A stretch of DNA of 64,000 nucleotides from Acanthornis magna (taxonomy: Eukaryota; Chordata; Aves; Passeriformes; Acanthizidae). Positions 23,974 through 37,175 of this stretch are shown one piece after another. Position numbers and translations under genes: made by a program. Numbering within the stretch: the first letter of the stretch is position 1; each line of letters opens with the position of its first letter. The notes beneath the pieces are model-generated. The model had not been told where the DNA came from, made no database searches, and saw only the letters and a program-made list of their open reading frames with translations. The stretch covers positions 8,838,501 to 8,902,500 of the forward strand of contig JAWUZG010000004.1 in assembly GCA_036785705.1 (NCBI GenBank), given 5' to 3'.

Positions 23974-25899
23974 AAATGAATAGCAATTTCTCCACCATAA
24001 GCATCTAAAACAAGCAAAAATGCAGCCTGTCCCTTTTCAGACCAAGAAAATCAGGGAACTGGCTTTTCAATGGAAGATAAAGCTGAAAAAGAGCACCAAT
24101 TGATTCAAAAAGCAGAAAATTCAGCATCACTTTTGAGGGGAAGAGGTGCAGAAGCAAATGATGCTAAGCCTGGTGTTTGTGTTTGCATGTAGATACAGAC
24201 AGCGGGGGAGTTCTCTCTGCTGAAGTAACGAATAATTAAAACATGCTTAGAACTCAGCATACAGAGTGGCAGGATGCTATGAGACTAGCTGTTGGTGGTG
24301 ACAAAAATGGCATCCTGTTGGCTGTTAATGTGGAGGCATGAGTAATGTTGGCTCTTAGTACAAAAGAGCTGAAAGAACCTATGTTGAGGACTTTATTTTC
24401 TGATGGTTGTTATAGCAGGCAAAGCTATGCAGTAGAGTGATATTACAGTAGTTAGTAAGTTGTTTTCTCATCATCACAGAGATTCAGAACAAATAATGCT
24501 AGCTTGAGATAGATATAAAAGATGATATATTGCTGGGGTTTTTTCAGCCTCTGTTTTATTTTAATTATTTGAGATTTTTCCTAGTGAGAATTAAAAATTA
24601 AGATGATAGCAGATCATTTTTTCTACCTGTATATTCATGCTGATGCATGAGGGACATCACATCTTGGATAAACATATTTATATATTTTTCACTTAGTACA
24701 CAGGGACTTGTAACCTTTAGAGAGAGTCCATGGCAAATATCAGCTTAGAGCAGCTAGTTGCCTTACTCCTCTGATGAACCAGCAACATAATGTCCTTCTG
24801 AGATCTGGAATATAACACTTATTTCTAGTTAACATTACATGAAATACATGTAAGGGAACCATTGAGCTATCATTTAACTTTGTCAGTTAACAAACTAGAG
24901 AAGTATTAAATTATATTAAACTGAATATTGGATCATAATAAGACACGTAAGTACTTTCAGGAAGCTTTAAAATTATTAAAACTGAGCGTGGTTTGTATAG
25001 ACATTCTGGAGATCTCCTGTTTTTTCAGTTCTCTGGCTCTAAAGTGGTCAGTACATGATTAAACAGACTTAAAGCTGAGAGAAATTACGACAATCATGTA
25101 GTGCGTACTCATTCCATTATTCTCGTATTCCTGGAAGAATGATTGCTCCTGGGATTTCATACAGGTTTTAAGGATTTTCACAATATAGAGGTGTGATTTT
25201 TACACCCTTTAAAAACATGTAAATATATTACAAAAATGAGAAATAACAACTTCCAGGTGGAAACATAAATCTTCACCTTTTATGAATAAGAAGCCAATGA
25301 GAGCCTGAACAACACAAAAAATAATACCAATAAAGAATCGTGAACTTTGGAAACTGTTCAGAGAATTCAGTTGACTCCAACTCATTGAAACTGCTTCATT
25401 AATATCTCTCTGATATTATGCTTTATTTTTTATTCTATTCTAATATAAAATACGAGCATATTATGCCTTTCTAATAAAATTGAAAATGATGGTTCTGAGC
25501 CTTGCCAGAGAAAATTGTAACAAATGAAAGTATTTCCACAATTCAGAATGCGGGGTGTTATTTCAGTCCTTCCTTTAACTATCAACATTTTATAATTTCT
25601 GTCTCATTTGGTTTTGTTGTTTCTTATTAAACAGTGTTTGAAACAGAAAGGAAGAGTGGAATTTATATCACTTAACTTTTGACATTTATAAATCTAAGCG
25701 GATTAACTACAGCTTGATTCAGTTGCACACATATAGGCACCTCATGTCCTTGAGCTACCCTGAAGAATCTCACTTACTCCCCATCTGTCAATCCAGAACT
25801 ATCCATGTTCTCTGCTGTAACTCATAATCCTATGAAGACATCACAGTTAAGCCACATTTTTGCTCCTCTAAATCTCTGTTTATGCAGCCTATACTTCTT
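23974..25899. other. AT-rich non-coding DNA
   Basis: No element recognised. The patch at 24160-24480 is of higher complexity than its surroundings but shows no coding or repeat signature that I can name. Confidence 0.5.
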
Positions 25900-26430
25900 C
25901 AGCTTCCACATATGAGTGATGTAGGGAAAATCCTTCTTGAAGTTGAGATAGGCCACCTGCTCTCTCTTCATCCTGGTACCCCATCATTTAGCAGTAGAAG
26001 ACACTCAGTTTGGTCAAGAAAATTTGACTTTCTAAATTATGTTATCTTCCTGTCCATCATGCATTAGTGAATGCACTCTGAGACAATATGCTTCATGATC
26101 TTACTAAGGACTGATGTGAAATTTAAGTTCTTGAGTGCTTCTTTAAAATAGATACAAAATAATTTTCTAAGCTGTTGGTGATAACTCCTGAATGGCATGA
26201 TTTTTCATAAATGAATGACAGCAGTAGTCCAAATTCATCAGCCATTTCTTTCAACATCTTCAGGTGAATTAAATGATCAAACACTCAAAAAGCCTAAAAT
26301 ACTTAGCAATGATTTACAGACCTTTTACCACCTCTGTTGTCTGTTCATTTCCTGTAAGCTTCCTTTTTATATTTTTGTTCATGGAAAATTTTCTTGCTAG
26401 TAAAATAAGCGATCTTCCAAAATCGTCAGT
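25900..26430 (-). mobile_element. Ancient CR1/L3-like LINE fragment, minus strand
   Basis: Ordered antisense blocks resemble old CR1-type reverse-transcriptase coding sequence: TTGAAGTTGAGATAGGCCAC (25939), CTGCTCTCTCTTCATCC (25959), GATCTTACTAAGGACTGATG (26097) and TTTCTTTCAACATCTTCAGG (26246). It is heavily diverged. It shares the segment around the CACATCTAC/GGCCACCTGC position with the 18820-19260 fragment, so the two are separate insertions, not halves of one. The 139-codon frame at 26273-26692 runs through its end and has no recognisable domain. Boundaries are approximate. Confidence 0.4.
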
Positions 26431-29400
26431 TTTCTTGAGTCCATTCTCTTTTACACATGGAAAAAACCCAGCCTACTGCCCACAGAATGTTCTAATTTTC
26501 TTCCAGAGATATAAAACATGTCTCTGGCTTAATGATGGAGCCCTATGCAGGCAGGGAGCTGTGTTACACAGAATGCGATTCTTTCTCCTCTATCTTTACT
26601 CTTCCTCAGCAGTCTACACTCATTCTTGTATGGCACCTGTTGTGTTATTGAACCAAGTCTGTGGTTCCCATCGTTGCATGACCTTGTCTTAGTACAAGAA
26701 TTTACACTTTTTCCTCTTTGTTTTGTTGAATACTTTGTGTTATTGTACAGATGCTTGAAAAGAGCTGCTGAATGTCCTCTCTTCTGAGAAGGAATGAGAG
26801 TCCTCCATATTCCATGAGAACCTTCTCTTCCTCACATGATTTTGGATCTCTGTGCCCATCATCTAGTCAACTCTTGTTAAATCTTTTCTTAGTAGGTAAA
26901 TAAGTTTGGGTTTACCTGTCACTTTTAGGTGTATTTTACTTTATTGCCAGTATCCTCCTTCATCAAATCATGTCAAATAGGTAAAACAGGTATGCAGCCA
27001 GGTGTTCTATTGCTGCATCTGAATTTTCGTACTATAGTCTTTCCCTTGACTAGAGAAGAAGTTACTGTGGGGAAAAACAAACAAATAAATAAACCATAAA
27101 ATCTAAAAAAAAAAAAAAAAACAACAAAAACCCCCACACAAGCAAACAAAAAACCCCTCCAAAACCCAACAAAACAAAACCAAAAAGAGAAACAAAATCA
27201 AACAAAACTATTCAGTTATGCAGAATTGAGTGCTCCTCCTTCTCAGTTTCAAGAATCACAAATATTTTCTCATCAGTTACAAATGAAAAGTAGAAAATTC
27301 TCTTGCTCTCACATTCCTGAGTGCTTTTGTTATCTTCTTGCTTCTGTCTTGTCTCACCTTCCTTCTTTCCTTCTCACTCTTATTGGACTCAAGCTGCTGC
27401 CTCTCATAACTCTTTCAGGAGATGTTGTTTATGTCCTGTTCTCATCCAGGGTGCAACAAAATATGTTTGCATTTTCTTGCATCCCTTCTCTCTAGCACCA
27501 CAGCACCTGCATCAGAGCACACATTCCAGATGGGACATCCCCAGTGCTGTCCCTCCTACTCCCGGGAGGAACAGCAGGCACACTCTGGATCTGAAGATAA
27601 GTCAGACTCCGGAGTTCATTTTCATTTTTTCTACTCCATTTCTCAGGTATTGAAATGTTGTGTGCTGAGACAAGGAAAAATAAAACTCTGTTTTGACCTG
27701 ACAACATCTTACAAATTATATTAAAATGATATTAAATTGTCATGGAAACTCATACTGGTCACCTTAAAATCTCTCTTACTATATAAAAGTGAAATGAGCT
27801 TATTTTATTTGGTTCTTTAAATAATAAAAAAGGTACTTTGGTTGTATACATGATATTTTATTTTTATTTCCTATGGTGAAATTGTTATTATTCCACTGTC
27901 TGCAAAAAAAAAGTGAATTAAAATATGCAGAAATCAGAGCAGACACTATAGTTTTTTTATTTTTATATATACTTTGAATAGCAGCTGCTGGAAATATGAA
28001 TGCCAAAGCTTTTTACAATTTTGAGAAGCAGAGAATGTCACTTCTTTTCTTAAATAATAAGTATATTGTGTAATGTGTTTGAAAAAAAAAAAAAAAAGAG
28101 GTTATTGAAGCATGTAAAATTGCTATCATTTCACCAGAGTTCTTTATTAAAAGAAAGGAAAAGTCTTTGAATCTCTGATAAAACTCTTTCCTATGTGAAA
28201 GATCCATGTAATACATACCAAAAAATCCCACTGCGACTAGATATGCTTCTCCCATATGCACACTGTGTGCCTCACAATTGTAAACCTACAGGCTATATAC
28301 CATTAGCAGAAAGAAAAACAACACATTTGAAAATAAGACAGAACTCATTTGGAATCATGGAGTATATTTGTTTGGGAAAAAGTGAAAGAATAGGCTAGAG
28401 AGTATGAAGGAAGGATGCTGGCAGAATGAGGGGAAGAACTGCAAAAATAGAATGATTATCACCTTGTATGAAAAAACAGAAGTCTTTTTGTCTTTTTTTA
28501 CCCCCTTCTTCTCTAATTGTGACTCATGAATCAATATGTGAACCTAAATCAAGGAAATAATTTAATTTCATCATTCAATTAATTCTCAACCTAGATCACA
28601 AACATCTTATAATGGAGAAATTACTGATTGAGTATGGGAGAAAAAATTTACTGGGTATGAGGGGTTATACACAAAAATTTGGATTTCTTATAAACTTTGT
28701 ATTCAATGAGAAGAAAACATCTCAGCTACCAGTGCAAAGAGACTGTTCTCCTATTTTCCCACTTTTGTCCTTGTCTTTGTTTTTTACATTTATCTCTTTT
28801 TCTTTAAAAATAAGAAACAAAACAAAATCTTCATTTTTTTCTTTATTTTGCATATTTGTGAAGGACAAATTTATCAAATATTTAAAGGCTTCTGTCAAAA
28901 TATTCTAATAGAAATTTGATCATTTGCCATGGGTTAAGGCATGTTCTCCTGTCTGTTTTCTCTGCTTATAAAGAACTTAAATAGCTGCACCATCATCCAC
29001 CTTTACTTTTCTCAATAATCAGAACATAATAATGCATCTCAATACTTTCCATACTTTTAATTTATCTTATTAGATTGTATTTTACTTTTTTTATTTTTTC
29101 ATGCTGGTGATATTTTTATGCCCTTCCTTGAAAAGTAGAATGATTTGAATTTTAGTTTCTACTTAGTCATGTTTTTGCTGGATTCACATTAAAACTTGAC
29201 ACAAAGAAATAAAGTCAATCATCCATACTGAAGATAGAGTTACAAAAATTCTCAAAATTAATTATAGAAATGTATTCTAAGTAGTTAAATATAATGGCAA
29301 TGGGAGATACAGTCTTACTGCTTGATATATTTCCATTCTAAGTGTGATTTTGAATACATGAAGGTAAGCTATGGGTCAGATGAATTCTAATTTACAACCT

Positions 29401-31013
29401 TTAGTGATTTGCTTTTAATACTGAAAAAGATAGACCTGATTCTAAACTTTCAGTGTTAAATTAAATCTTCGTCTGAATGTCCCACTGTAGGGTGTGGGAA
29501 TCCTAGGACCTAAGAGTGCTTCCAAATTCATCTTGGGATAAGGACATTCTCAAAAAAAAAAAAAAAAGGTTCCTGGTAAGTAAGAATCTTTACTTTTAGT
29601 GTTTTGTGACTTGCACAAAATTGCAATTGTTCCAACACAGCCAAAACCCAAATTTGTTTCCAAGCCTTAGGCTCAGGCTTTATCTTCACAAGTTTAATTT
29701 ATAGATATTAATTAATATTTTAATTGTTAGGAATTTAGTTATTTTCATGGGAACATGGACAAAACATATATCTGATTTATAAGTTATAGCGCATTACAGA
29801 AACTGATCATTCAGATACTGAAGGACTGAAATTAACTCATGAGGTAAATTCAGTATTACTGAAATTAATATTGTAACTGTGGTGAGACTCTAAGAAAAGA
29901 ACTGCTGGAAGTATCATCTCCATTGTACCAGACTTCTCTAATTTTTATGTGTATATATATATGTGTGTGTGTAGTTATATATATAAATATTCATGTACAT
30001 TATTTAGTTGTTCTTCTGTTTTCATCAAATTATCTTATTTCATACTGATATTTTTTCAAGAAACCAAGATGCAAACATACTGCCTAGTCAAAAACAAGGT
30101 AAGGATGAATCAAGAACAAAGAACAAATGTTTCTTCTGTTATCTTTCCTGCAGTTTAATAATGGGGCCTGATCTGCACAATCAGAAGATACTTATTTATA
30201 AACATTTAGTCTAGAAGTGCAACTGAATAACTAAGGCAGGCTGTGTTAAGCATTGACAGATTTACATAACAAGTAGGAACAATAAGAAAGTGTATTTATA
30301 AGAATCTATGAAAACAATCACTGTCTAGTTATTTAAAAAATACTTTTACTGTAAATATGTTAAACTCCCGTTCTGATTAGCTATAATAGCACATTCTCTT
30401 CTAAGTTTTCTCTACTGAAAATTTCCAAGCTGTCTATTAGTAAAAAGATAGCAGCTTTGTTCTTCAGCCTCCCAAGCTTAAAAATAGAACTTGTGAAGAT
30501 CTAAAGAGAATTAGAAAAACATGGCACAGAGAAAACAACATTGTGAAATTGTGTAAAAAAACCCAACCCATGGAAAATAATTTATTCTCATTCCTTTTCT
30601 TAATCTAAGTCGTTTTCTCTGTTAGATCATTTAAATAAAAATATTTTCCTTACTTTCCTACACTTCTAATGAGAAATGTTGCATTGAGAAATTCTGATAA
30701 GGGTACCTTTGCTCAATTTCTTACATGAAAGCGGTTGAAGTAAGAGAGAGAACAAAGACTCCAAATAGAGACGCATGAAGGATGCAGAGGAGAAAAAAGT
30801 CTACCAAAGGCACAATCATTTAACCTTAATCATGCCAGCAGGGTCAGATTCTGTGCTTGATAATTGGGAAAAAGAAGTTTGACATAATTCTGAAAGATAG
30901 AGCAATATATGTTAAAGCCAGAAGGAATCCGCATGGAAAGACCGCAAATTCTGTGGGATGAGAGCATTCCTCAAAAAGAAAGCAACACAGAGGAAAAAGG
31001 AAAGAGGGTGTGT
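26431..31013. other. AT-rich non-coding DNA with A-rich low-complexity tracts
   Basis: No exon or named repeat is supported. It contains an A/C-rich simple-sequence tract at 27071-27215, A runs at 28082-28097 and 29552-29567, and a TA/TG microsatellite at 29947-29987. A run of overlapping plus-strand frames at 27226-27724 gives serine- and leucine-rich translations without recognisable domains; I treat them as by-products. Confidence 0.5.
27071..27215. repeat. A/C-rich low-complexity tract
   Basis: About 145 bases, nearly all A and C, with a 17-base A run at 27105-27121 and irregular AAAC/CAAAA units. This sort of tract is frequent in bird genomes and sometimes marks a decayed A-tail. Confidence 0.85.
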
Positions 31014-31640
31014 TGTTGTGTTGACCTCAGCTGGCCACCAGGTGTTCACCAAGCTACTCTATCACTCCCCCTTCCTCAGCATGATGGGGGAAAAGATTAA
31101 AAACTTGTGGGATAAGATAAAGGTAATTTAATGATGGAAAGCGAAGACTCTGTGGAAGTAAAGCAAAACAGAACAAAAATACTTATTCTTTGCTTCCCAT
31201 CAGCAGTTGATATCCAGAGACATCTGGAGAAGTAGGGCCTTAGTACACATAACAGTTACTTCAGAAGAGGAACACCCTAATAATGAATACCCTCCTCCCC
31301 TCACTCCTCCTTTCCTGTATCTTTTGTTGCGGAGCATGGTGTCAAATGATAGTGGTCAATTTGGTAGTGTCAGACTTATGGTTGAACTTAACAGTCTTGA
31401 GGGTCTTTCCCAATGACTAATTGGACTAAATGATTCTATGATACGGAATATCCTTTTGGTCTGTTGGGGTCAGCAGTCCCAGCTATGTCCCATTACAACC
31501 TCTTGCCCACTCCCAGCCTACTCCCCGTGGCACTGGGTGCTGGAGAGATTGCTTAGAGAAAGAGCCATGATGTTGTGCAGACACTGCTGAGTGACAACTG
31601 TAACACTGGTGTATTATCAATACCAGTCTAGATATAAATA
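31014..31640 (-). mobile_element. ERVL-type LTR, minus strand, 5' end missing, interrupted by CR1
   Basis: The plus strand starts TGTTGTGTTGACCTCAGCTG, then GCCACCAGGTG, and continues CTCTATCACTCCCCCTTCCT and CTTCCCATCAGCAG. After a break it resumes with GGAATATCCTTTTGGTCTG, TTGGGGTCAGC and CCCAGCCTACT, ending near GTATTATCAATACC. This is an avian ERVL LTR in reverse orientation. Its terminal block (31014-31072) is the reverse complement of the end of the 36324-37338 LTR, so the two are related and oppositely oriented. About 75 bases of the LTR's own 5' end appear lost beyond 31640. A CR1 tail sits in it at about 31351-31442. Confidence 0.75.
31351..31442 (+). mobile_element. Short CR1 3' tail nested in the LTR
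   Basis: About 90 bases that interrupt the LTR between GGTGTCAAATGAT and ACGGAATATCC. It reads TTATGGTTGAACTTA, then CTTGAGGGTCTTTCCCAA, and closes with AAATGATTCTATGAT, the CR1 3' terminus. ATGAT occurs on both sides (31346-31350 and 31438-31442); this may be a duplication or just the terminal CR1 repeat. Orientation is opposite to the LTR. Confidence 0.7.
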
Positions 31641-32328
31641 TCCTCTTTGAATAGTTCCCTTTGGACGTGGACAGATCTTAAAAGACTGTAATTATGAGAA
31701 TGGATTTAATTTTCAAAAGTACGTAATATTCTTATAATTTGTGATTCCTGCCTCGTCACCATCCATTTACCATGCATTTCAGTATTTCACTTTCATAATA
31801 AACACTTCTTTAACTTTTACAGATATTTTCTTGTTAGATAAGTGTTTTGGTAGTTCATATCCTCAAAATAACTCAGTGACAGGCACAATGTGTTTGTTCT
31901 TTGAGGAGACATTTTTGTTCAGTGTAGAACTCTTGATCACATGGTTCTATCCTTGCAAACTGTCTTAGGTTTAGATTTACAACTTTAGCTATAAGACTTC
32001 TCTTAGAAGTTTTCTACAAAGTAAGCAGAAATTCTTACAGTTAGAAAATCTCATATTAATTATTTGAACTTTATCTTACTAGAAATAAAAAACCAGAAAT
32101 TAAAGCCAGGTAGGGGAAGGTTTATATTAAATCTGTATAAATGCATGTAGACAAATCTAGAATTGCTGTAATATGAAGGAAATCAGCAACTCCTGGAACA
32201 ATAATTTGAACATTAATTTAACAGACAATTAATTCCAGAAGGAAATATAAACAAATGTAACTAATAGAACTCACACTTATGACAACTTATATAAGTGAAT
32301 AAAAGTGAATTATAAAAGTGAATTATCC

Positions 32329-32359
<31 letters not shown>

Positions 32360-34020
32360 AACTGTTTTTCCCGTGGGTAATGAACTCTCCACCTTGTAGG
32401 TTTAACCTTTTATGGTATTATTATAATCCAGAAAGCGAGACCTTCTGGGTCACATCATTACCATGTTTTGTGTATTATTTCAACTGTCAAATTTAAAAAA
32501 TAGTTTAAATAAAAATCACAAAAATAGTTCTCTAAATGTGTTCTGGAAAAAACTTTCCCCTGAAAAATCTAAAGCTTAAACATTTTTATAGCCACCTCTG
32601 CCTCATGCTCTTCTTAAAAGTGCTGCTTTCAAAAATGTTGAGATAATGAAACCCCATCAGATTGTTAAGCTTGTTATTATAAATGTACTTTTTATATTAA
32701 CTGGGCTGGTGAAGGGGTGGGGAAGTGGGTGCAGGAGGAATCAAAACACTAAAATCCTAAAGAGGACAGACAGATTAAAAGACACTTTGATTAAAAAACA
32801 TAAATCTTTGTTCCAAAGTGAAAATGAATTCTTACAAACTCTCCCTCTTTAAGTGATCTTAGCACTTGCTAACCTTGCTATTTAAAACAAATTGTTAATC
32901 TAAATTGTGTGTGTGCTGAATTGAATCCATCTGGAAATACCTAAGATGACAGGAAGCAACTTGACAGTGTCTCATTTATGAGTTTTTCACCAAGAAATAA
33001 AGGAAGATGAGGTAGTTTCTGGATAATATCAGGTACAAAAAATGTTTCTCTGTATTAAATAGATCTACCGTGATTCTTGAGAATATTTCAGGAAAAAAAT
33101 TCTTTGGATAATAGCTCAGTTTTTGTGTAGCAAATAAAGCTGATTTCTGTAACATTATCTCTGAAATATTAACTATAGTACACTTAAATTTCTATTGATA
33201 ATTCTTGTCATTATGAATAATATATGCATAGGAGCATTACAGGCATAATTTCCTTCCAGCTACTGGAGTAAAACTGGACAGTGATTTCTCTGATATTTGA
33301 TGTGGTGTTCTTGCTAAGGCATAAATGACATCAAGCGATACTGAAGAGTTGTCATTTTGGTGTTTATCTTTGTCTCAGAGCACTTAGATATTTATTTTCT
33401 TTACAAGGTCAAATTTCTTCCCCATTAATAAATATGCAGAAGCAGATCATATTTTATATGGAAACTAAAGGAGCAATAATAATTGTGGACTTCTTTTACT
33501 TAAATTGGTTATTGTGCTGCAACAAAAAACCAAAAAAAAAGCTAAAAATATTGTAGTGTTAAGCAGTACTTTAAAAACCAATGTTCATCTTATTCTTGCT
33601 ACTCTATATAATCAACATATTTCGATCAGTGAAGAATTAAATTTGCATTTCTCTCTGGTTTAGAAACAAAGATTTCAAATGGCGAACTTTTTGATTTTAT
33701 TAGATATATTGAAATAAAATAATTGATACTATTTTTCTTCCATGAGCTACAAAAAATAAAAGGTTCTATGTATCTTTCTCTGCCAAAACCCAGTGACTTC
33801 AAAAAGATGTCATATAAAGGAGCAGATAATCCATTTCTGGATAAAGAATTCACTGATTAAGAGTGATCCCGAATAAAAATACATGAGCATTTTTTGGTTG
33901 GACTCCCAAATTGAACAGAATCCAGATTTAGTACAGAGTGGAAAAATTGGTCAAGGAAATTTGACTGAAGTCAACAACACATATTAATATATATTACTCC
34001 AGGAGTTAACAGGAACCATA
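31641..34020. other. AT-rich non-coding DNA
   Basis: No exon or repeat family recognised. The region includes three short repeats of AAGTGAAT (32293-32323) leading into a 24-base T run at 32329-32352. Confidence 0.55.
32293..32352. repeat. AAGTGAAT triplication plus 24-base poly-T
   Basis: Three close copies of an AAGTGAAT unit immediately precede a T24 tract, possibly the reverse of a retrotransposon A-tail. No element body was recognised next to it. Confidence 0.7.
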
Positions 34021-34480
34021 GCTATAGAATCATAGAAACATAGAATCAAAGAATGATAGATTAATGGAATCATGGAATAGTTTGGATCATAAGGAAATTT
34101 TAAAGATCATCTAGTCTAACCCCTCATCCTTGGTAACGGAAATATTGCAATAGATCAGGTTGCTCAAAGCCGCATTCAACTTGACCTTGAACACTTCCAG
34201 TGATGCGGCATCCACAATTTCTCTTGGCAGACCAGTCCAGTGTCTCACCATTCCTGTTGTAAAAAAATATATAATTCTTCCTTATATCAAATTTAAATCT
34301 AATTTTTATCAGTTTGAAACCATTCCCCATTGTCCTGTCCCTGTAGGCCTTGTTAACAAGTCTTTCTTCTTCTTTCACAAAATCTTCCTTTAAATAATGA
34401 ATGGTGTCATTGTTTAAGCCAAATAAGCAACAAAGCATTTGTATCTTCCTAATTCTTTTACTGCAATGTCCAAAAATATA
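34021..34480 (-). mobile_element. CR1 LINE 3' end, minus strand
   Basis: It opens on the plus strand with several ATAGAATCATAGAA-like repeats, the multiplied CR1 3' tail in reverse. GATCATCTAGTCTAACCCC (34106), TGACCTTGAACACTTCCAG (34182) and AGACCAGTCCAGTGTCTCAC (34231) follow, then CCATTGTCCTGTCCCTGTAG (34328). These are the standard blocks of the CR1 3' region. The portion after 34400 is diverged. The 104-codon minus-strand frame here (34438-34124) spans the element's 3' coding tail and untranslated region and is not an intact protein. Confidence 0.85.
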
Positions 34481-36323
34481 ATTTTTTTTCCATGCTTATC
34501 CTCCTGTGACATCTCAATGTAGAATAGGAAAAAGTAGGAGAAAGTTATCAGGACAGACAGGATAATCTCTTCCCATTTAAAGTCATATCTTTATTAATAA
34601 TTTACTAAAAGAAACCTGGGCCCACTGACATAATTGCTGTTTTGTAGCTTGTTGCAACAATAAAGAGAAAAAAAATGTAAAGAAAGACTATAAGGGATTT
34701 ACAGAAAGTTCTGGAAAAGGACAGTTAAACAAAAATTATTACAAGATTTAGTTGAACCATAACTGAATTGGTATTAGCTCAGAGTCAATTGACACTTTAA
34801 GTGAAGAGCTAGTGACTGAAAATAGTGAAAGAAAAAGGTCTCCTGTTCTTTAAGTGCCATGATCAGGCTTTTTTGAACTGATGACAACCTTAACTCTATG
34901 TCAGAATAAAGTTTACAGTTCAGTGATAATCCATGACAGGTGACAGATCTTGTCTGAGACACTAAAAATCTTTCCTGTACTCATTACTTTTTTACTTCTG
35001 TCCACATTGTTTTCTGTTTATTTCCTTCCTCTTTTTTCTCCCTTTCGGCAAGCTTTGAGTGTAATATGTTTTTCTTTCAGGCAGCATATAAATAAGCCCA
35101 CAATGTGTTAAACTCTTCTGTCTCTATTATCTATAAGCATAAATCTTAGGACAATAGTTTCTGAGTGACGATAGAAGAAATTATTTATTTAAAACCATAA
35201 AATTTTGATACACTCTAAAATAACAGAAATATATGTTTAACTTTAAAGTTTTTAATTTATGACATTGAAAAATAATGATGAAAGTATGGTACCAGTTCAA
35301 AACTGTGTTTTCAACATGATTTTCTTCCAAATGTAGAAACAAAAATAGGGAAAGTGACAAAGACTGGCAGACAAAATAAAAATCCCAAAACCAAAATAAC
35401 CAAAACCAACCCACTAACAATGCTTAGGGAAATTAAGTTTGACTGGACAGGTATCAATTTTTTTAGAGAAAAAAAGATTTTTTTTTTTAATTTATTTTTT
35501 TTTTAAAGTATTATTTTTTATGGTTTTAAAAACATGCTGATATGTGGTCTATTAAAGCATATAACTCTGCCAACATTGACTTGCATCATTCCCATTAGTA
35601 CTAATAGCAGTTTTGCATATAACTAACATATCTCTTCTGATCTTAAGGGAGAAAAGATCTCTAATTTTTGAACCTGTGTATTACTTAACCACTAGACTAT
35701 AGTAAGTTCTCAAGGAAATGCAATAGTCCATTGAGTAAACTCTTATTTAAACTTTTCATGGTGGTGAATTTTAATTGATCAAGTAGTTAGTTTCTAATTT
35801 TATTCTTAGTTTGTAATTTTGATTTCCATTTGTCTTCTGAACCATTACAATCATTACTAACCTGGTTCAGGTACATGATTACATAGTTGTCAAGATAAAA
35901 CTCCGAAGGCAATTTTTTTTAAAGTAAGGATAAGTTCTACAGACTGTTGGCAGCATTATTATATCTCAGTTTACTGGAATTCACCAAAGTAAAAATATGC
36001 TAGGAACAAGACTAATATCTTTTAATCATTTACATCTAGCAGAAACTTTCTTTGAACACAAAGTGTACTTTGACTCATTCATGGTATTTCTTCAAAGTTT
36101 TTCACCTGGTGTATGATTCTGCATCTCAGTAGAATAAAAATAAGAGGAGAACAATTTTGTGCTGGGAAAATTACAATGTTGGATATGTTTTTTGTTTTCA
36201 TTTTCATTATAATAATTTATAGACCTAAGATATTTTTATTTCAAGTAACATCTATCTAGAACTGTCAGAAAACTTAAATAAACTAATATTTAACATCAAG
36301 ATTCAGCTGCTCTTCCTTCCTAA
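34481..36323. other. AT-rich non-coding DNA
   Basis: No recognised element. It includes T-rich low complexity at 35458-35520 and A/C-rich sequence at 35370-35420. Confidence 0.55.
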
Positions 36324-36510
36324 TGTCCCCATATTGGGTGAGAGTGGCAAGGTTTTGTTAGTATGGGGGCTGCAGAGGCGGCTTCTCTGACAAGCCACTA
36401 GAAAGTTTCCCCTATGTCCAACATAGCCAGTGCCAGATGCCTCCAAGAGGGACCTGTTGCTGGCCAAGGCTGAGATCATCAGCAATGGTGGTACTGCCTC
36501 TGAGATAATA

Positions 36511-36518
36511 TATTTAAG
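36511..36518 (+). promoter_or_regulatory. TATA box of the LTR
   Basis: TATTTAAG in the position expected for the LTR promoter, about 660 bases before the poly(A) signal. Present-day activity is unknown. Confidence 0.5.
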
Positions 36519-37169
36519 AAGCAGGAAAAAAACTGCTATGTGACAGCAGCCAGAGAGAGGACTGAGACTATGTGAGAGAAAGAGCTCATACAAGACGCAC
36601 CAGGTCAGTGAAGAAGGAAGGGGAGAAGGTGCTCCAGGTGTCAGAGCAGAGATTCCCTGCAGCGCATGGTAAAGACCGTGCTGGAGCAGGTGGATGCCCA
36701 AAGAAGGCTCTGCCCCCTCAGGCTCTTGACAGGACCTGTGGCATTGTAGGCAGAGGAGCTCACACTTTAGTAGGTTTGCTGGCAGGAACTGTGACCCTAT
36801 AGAGGACCCACGCTGTAGCAGTCTGTTCCTAGGGACTGCATGCCACGGAAGAGATCCACACTGAAGCAGCTACTGAAGAACTGCAGTCTGTTGGAAGGAC
36901 ATGTTGTAGAAGCTCATGGAGGATTGTTTCCTATGGGAGGGGTTAAACGCTGGAGCAAGGGAAGAGTGCAAGGAGTCATCCTCTAAATAAGGAAGGAGCA
37001 GCAGAGAAAATATGTGATGAGCTAACTGCAGCCCTCATTTCACATCCCTCTGTAATGCTGTGGGGGGAGGGTGTAGGGAAAATCAGGAGTGAAATTGAGC
37101 CCAAGATGGAGGCATGGAAGAAAAGGGGTTAAGATTTGGATTTATTTCTCATTGCCCTACTCTGATTTT

Positions 37170-37175
37170 AATAAA
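37170..37175 (+). promoter_or_regulatory. Poly(A) signal of the LTR
   Basis: AATAAA inside the LTR, followed by a T-rich stretch, as at the end of a retroviral R region. Confidence 0.55.

Noticed and set aside
18820..26430. One ancient LINE split by a later 6-kb insertion
   Set aside because: Both fragments contain the same antisense segment (around the CACATCTAC/GGCCACCTGC position), so they are two insertions.
26273..26692. 139-codon plus-strand open frame
   Set aside because: It begins inside an antisense ancient LINE fragment and its translation shows no family resemblance.
36303..36701. 132-codon minus-strand open frame
   Set aside because: It is antisense to the ERVL-type LTR, non-coding DNA.
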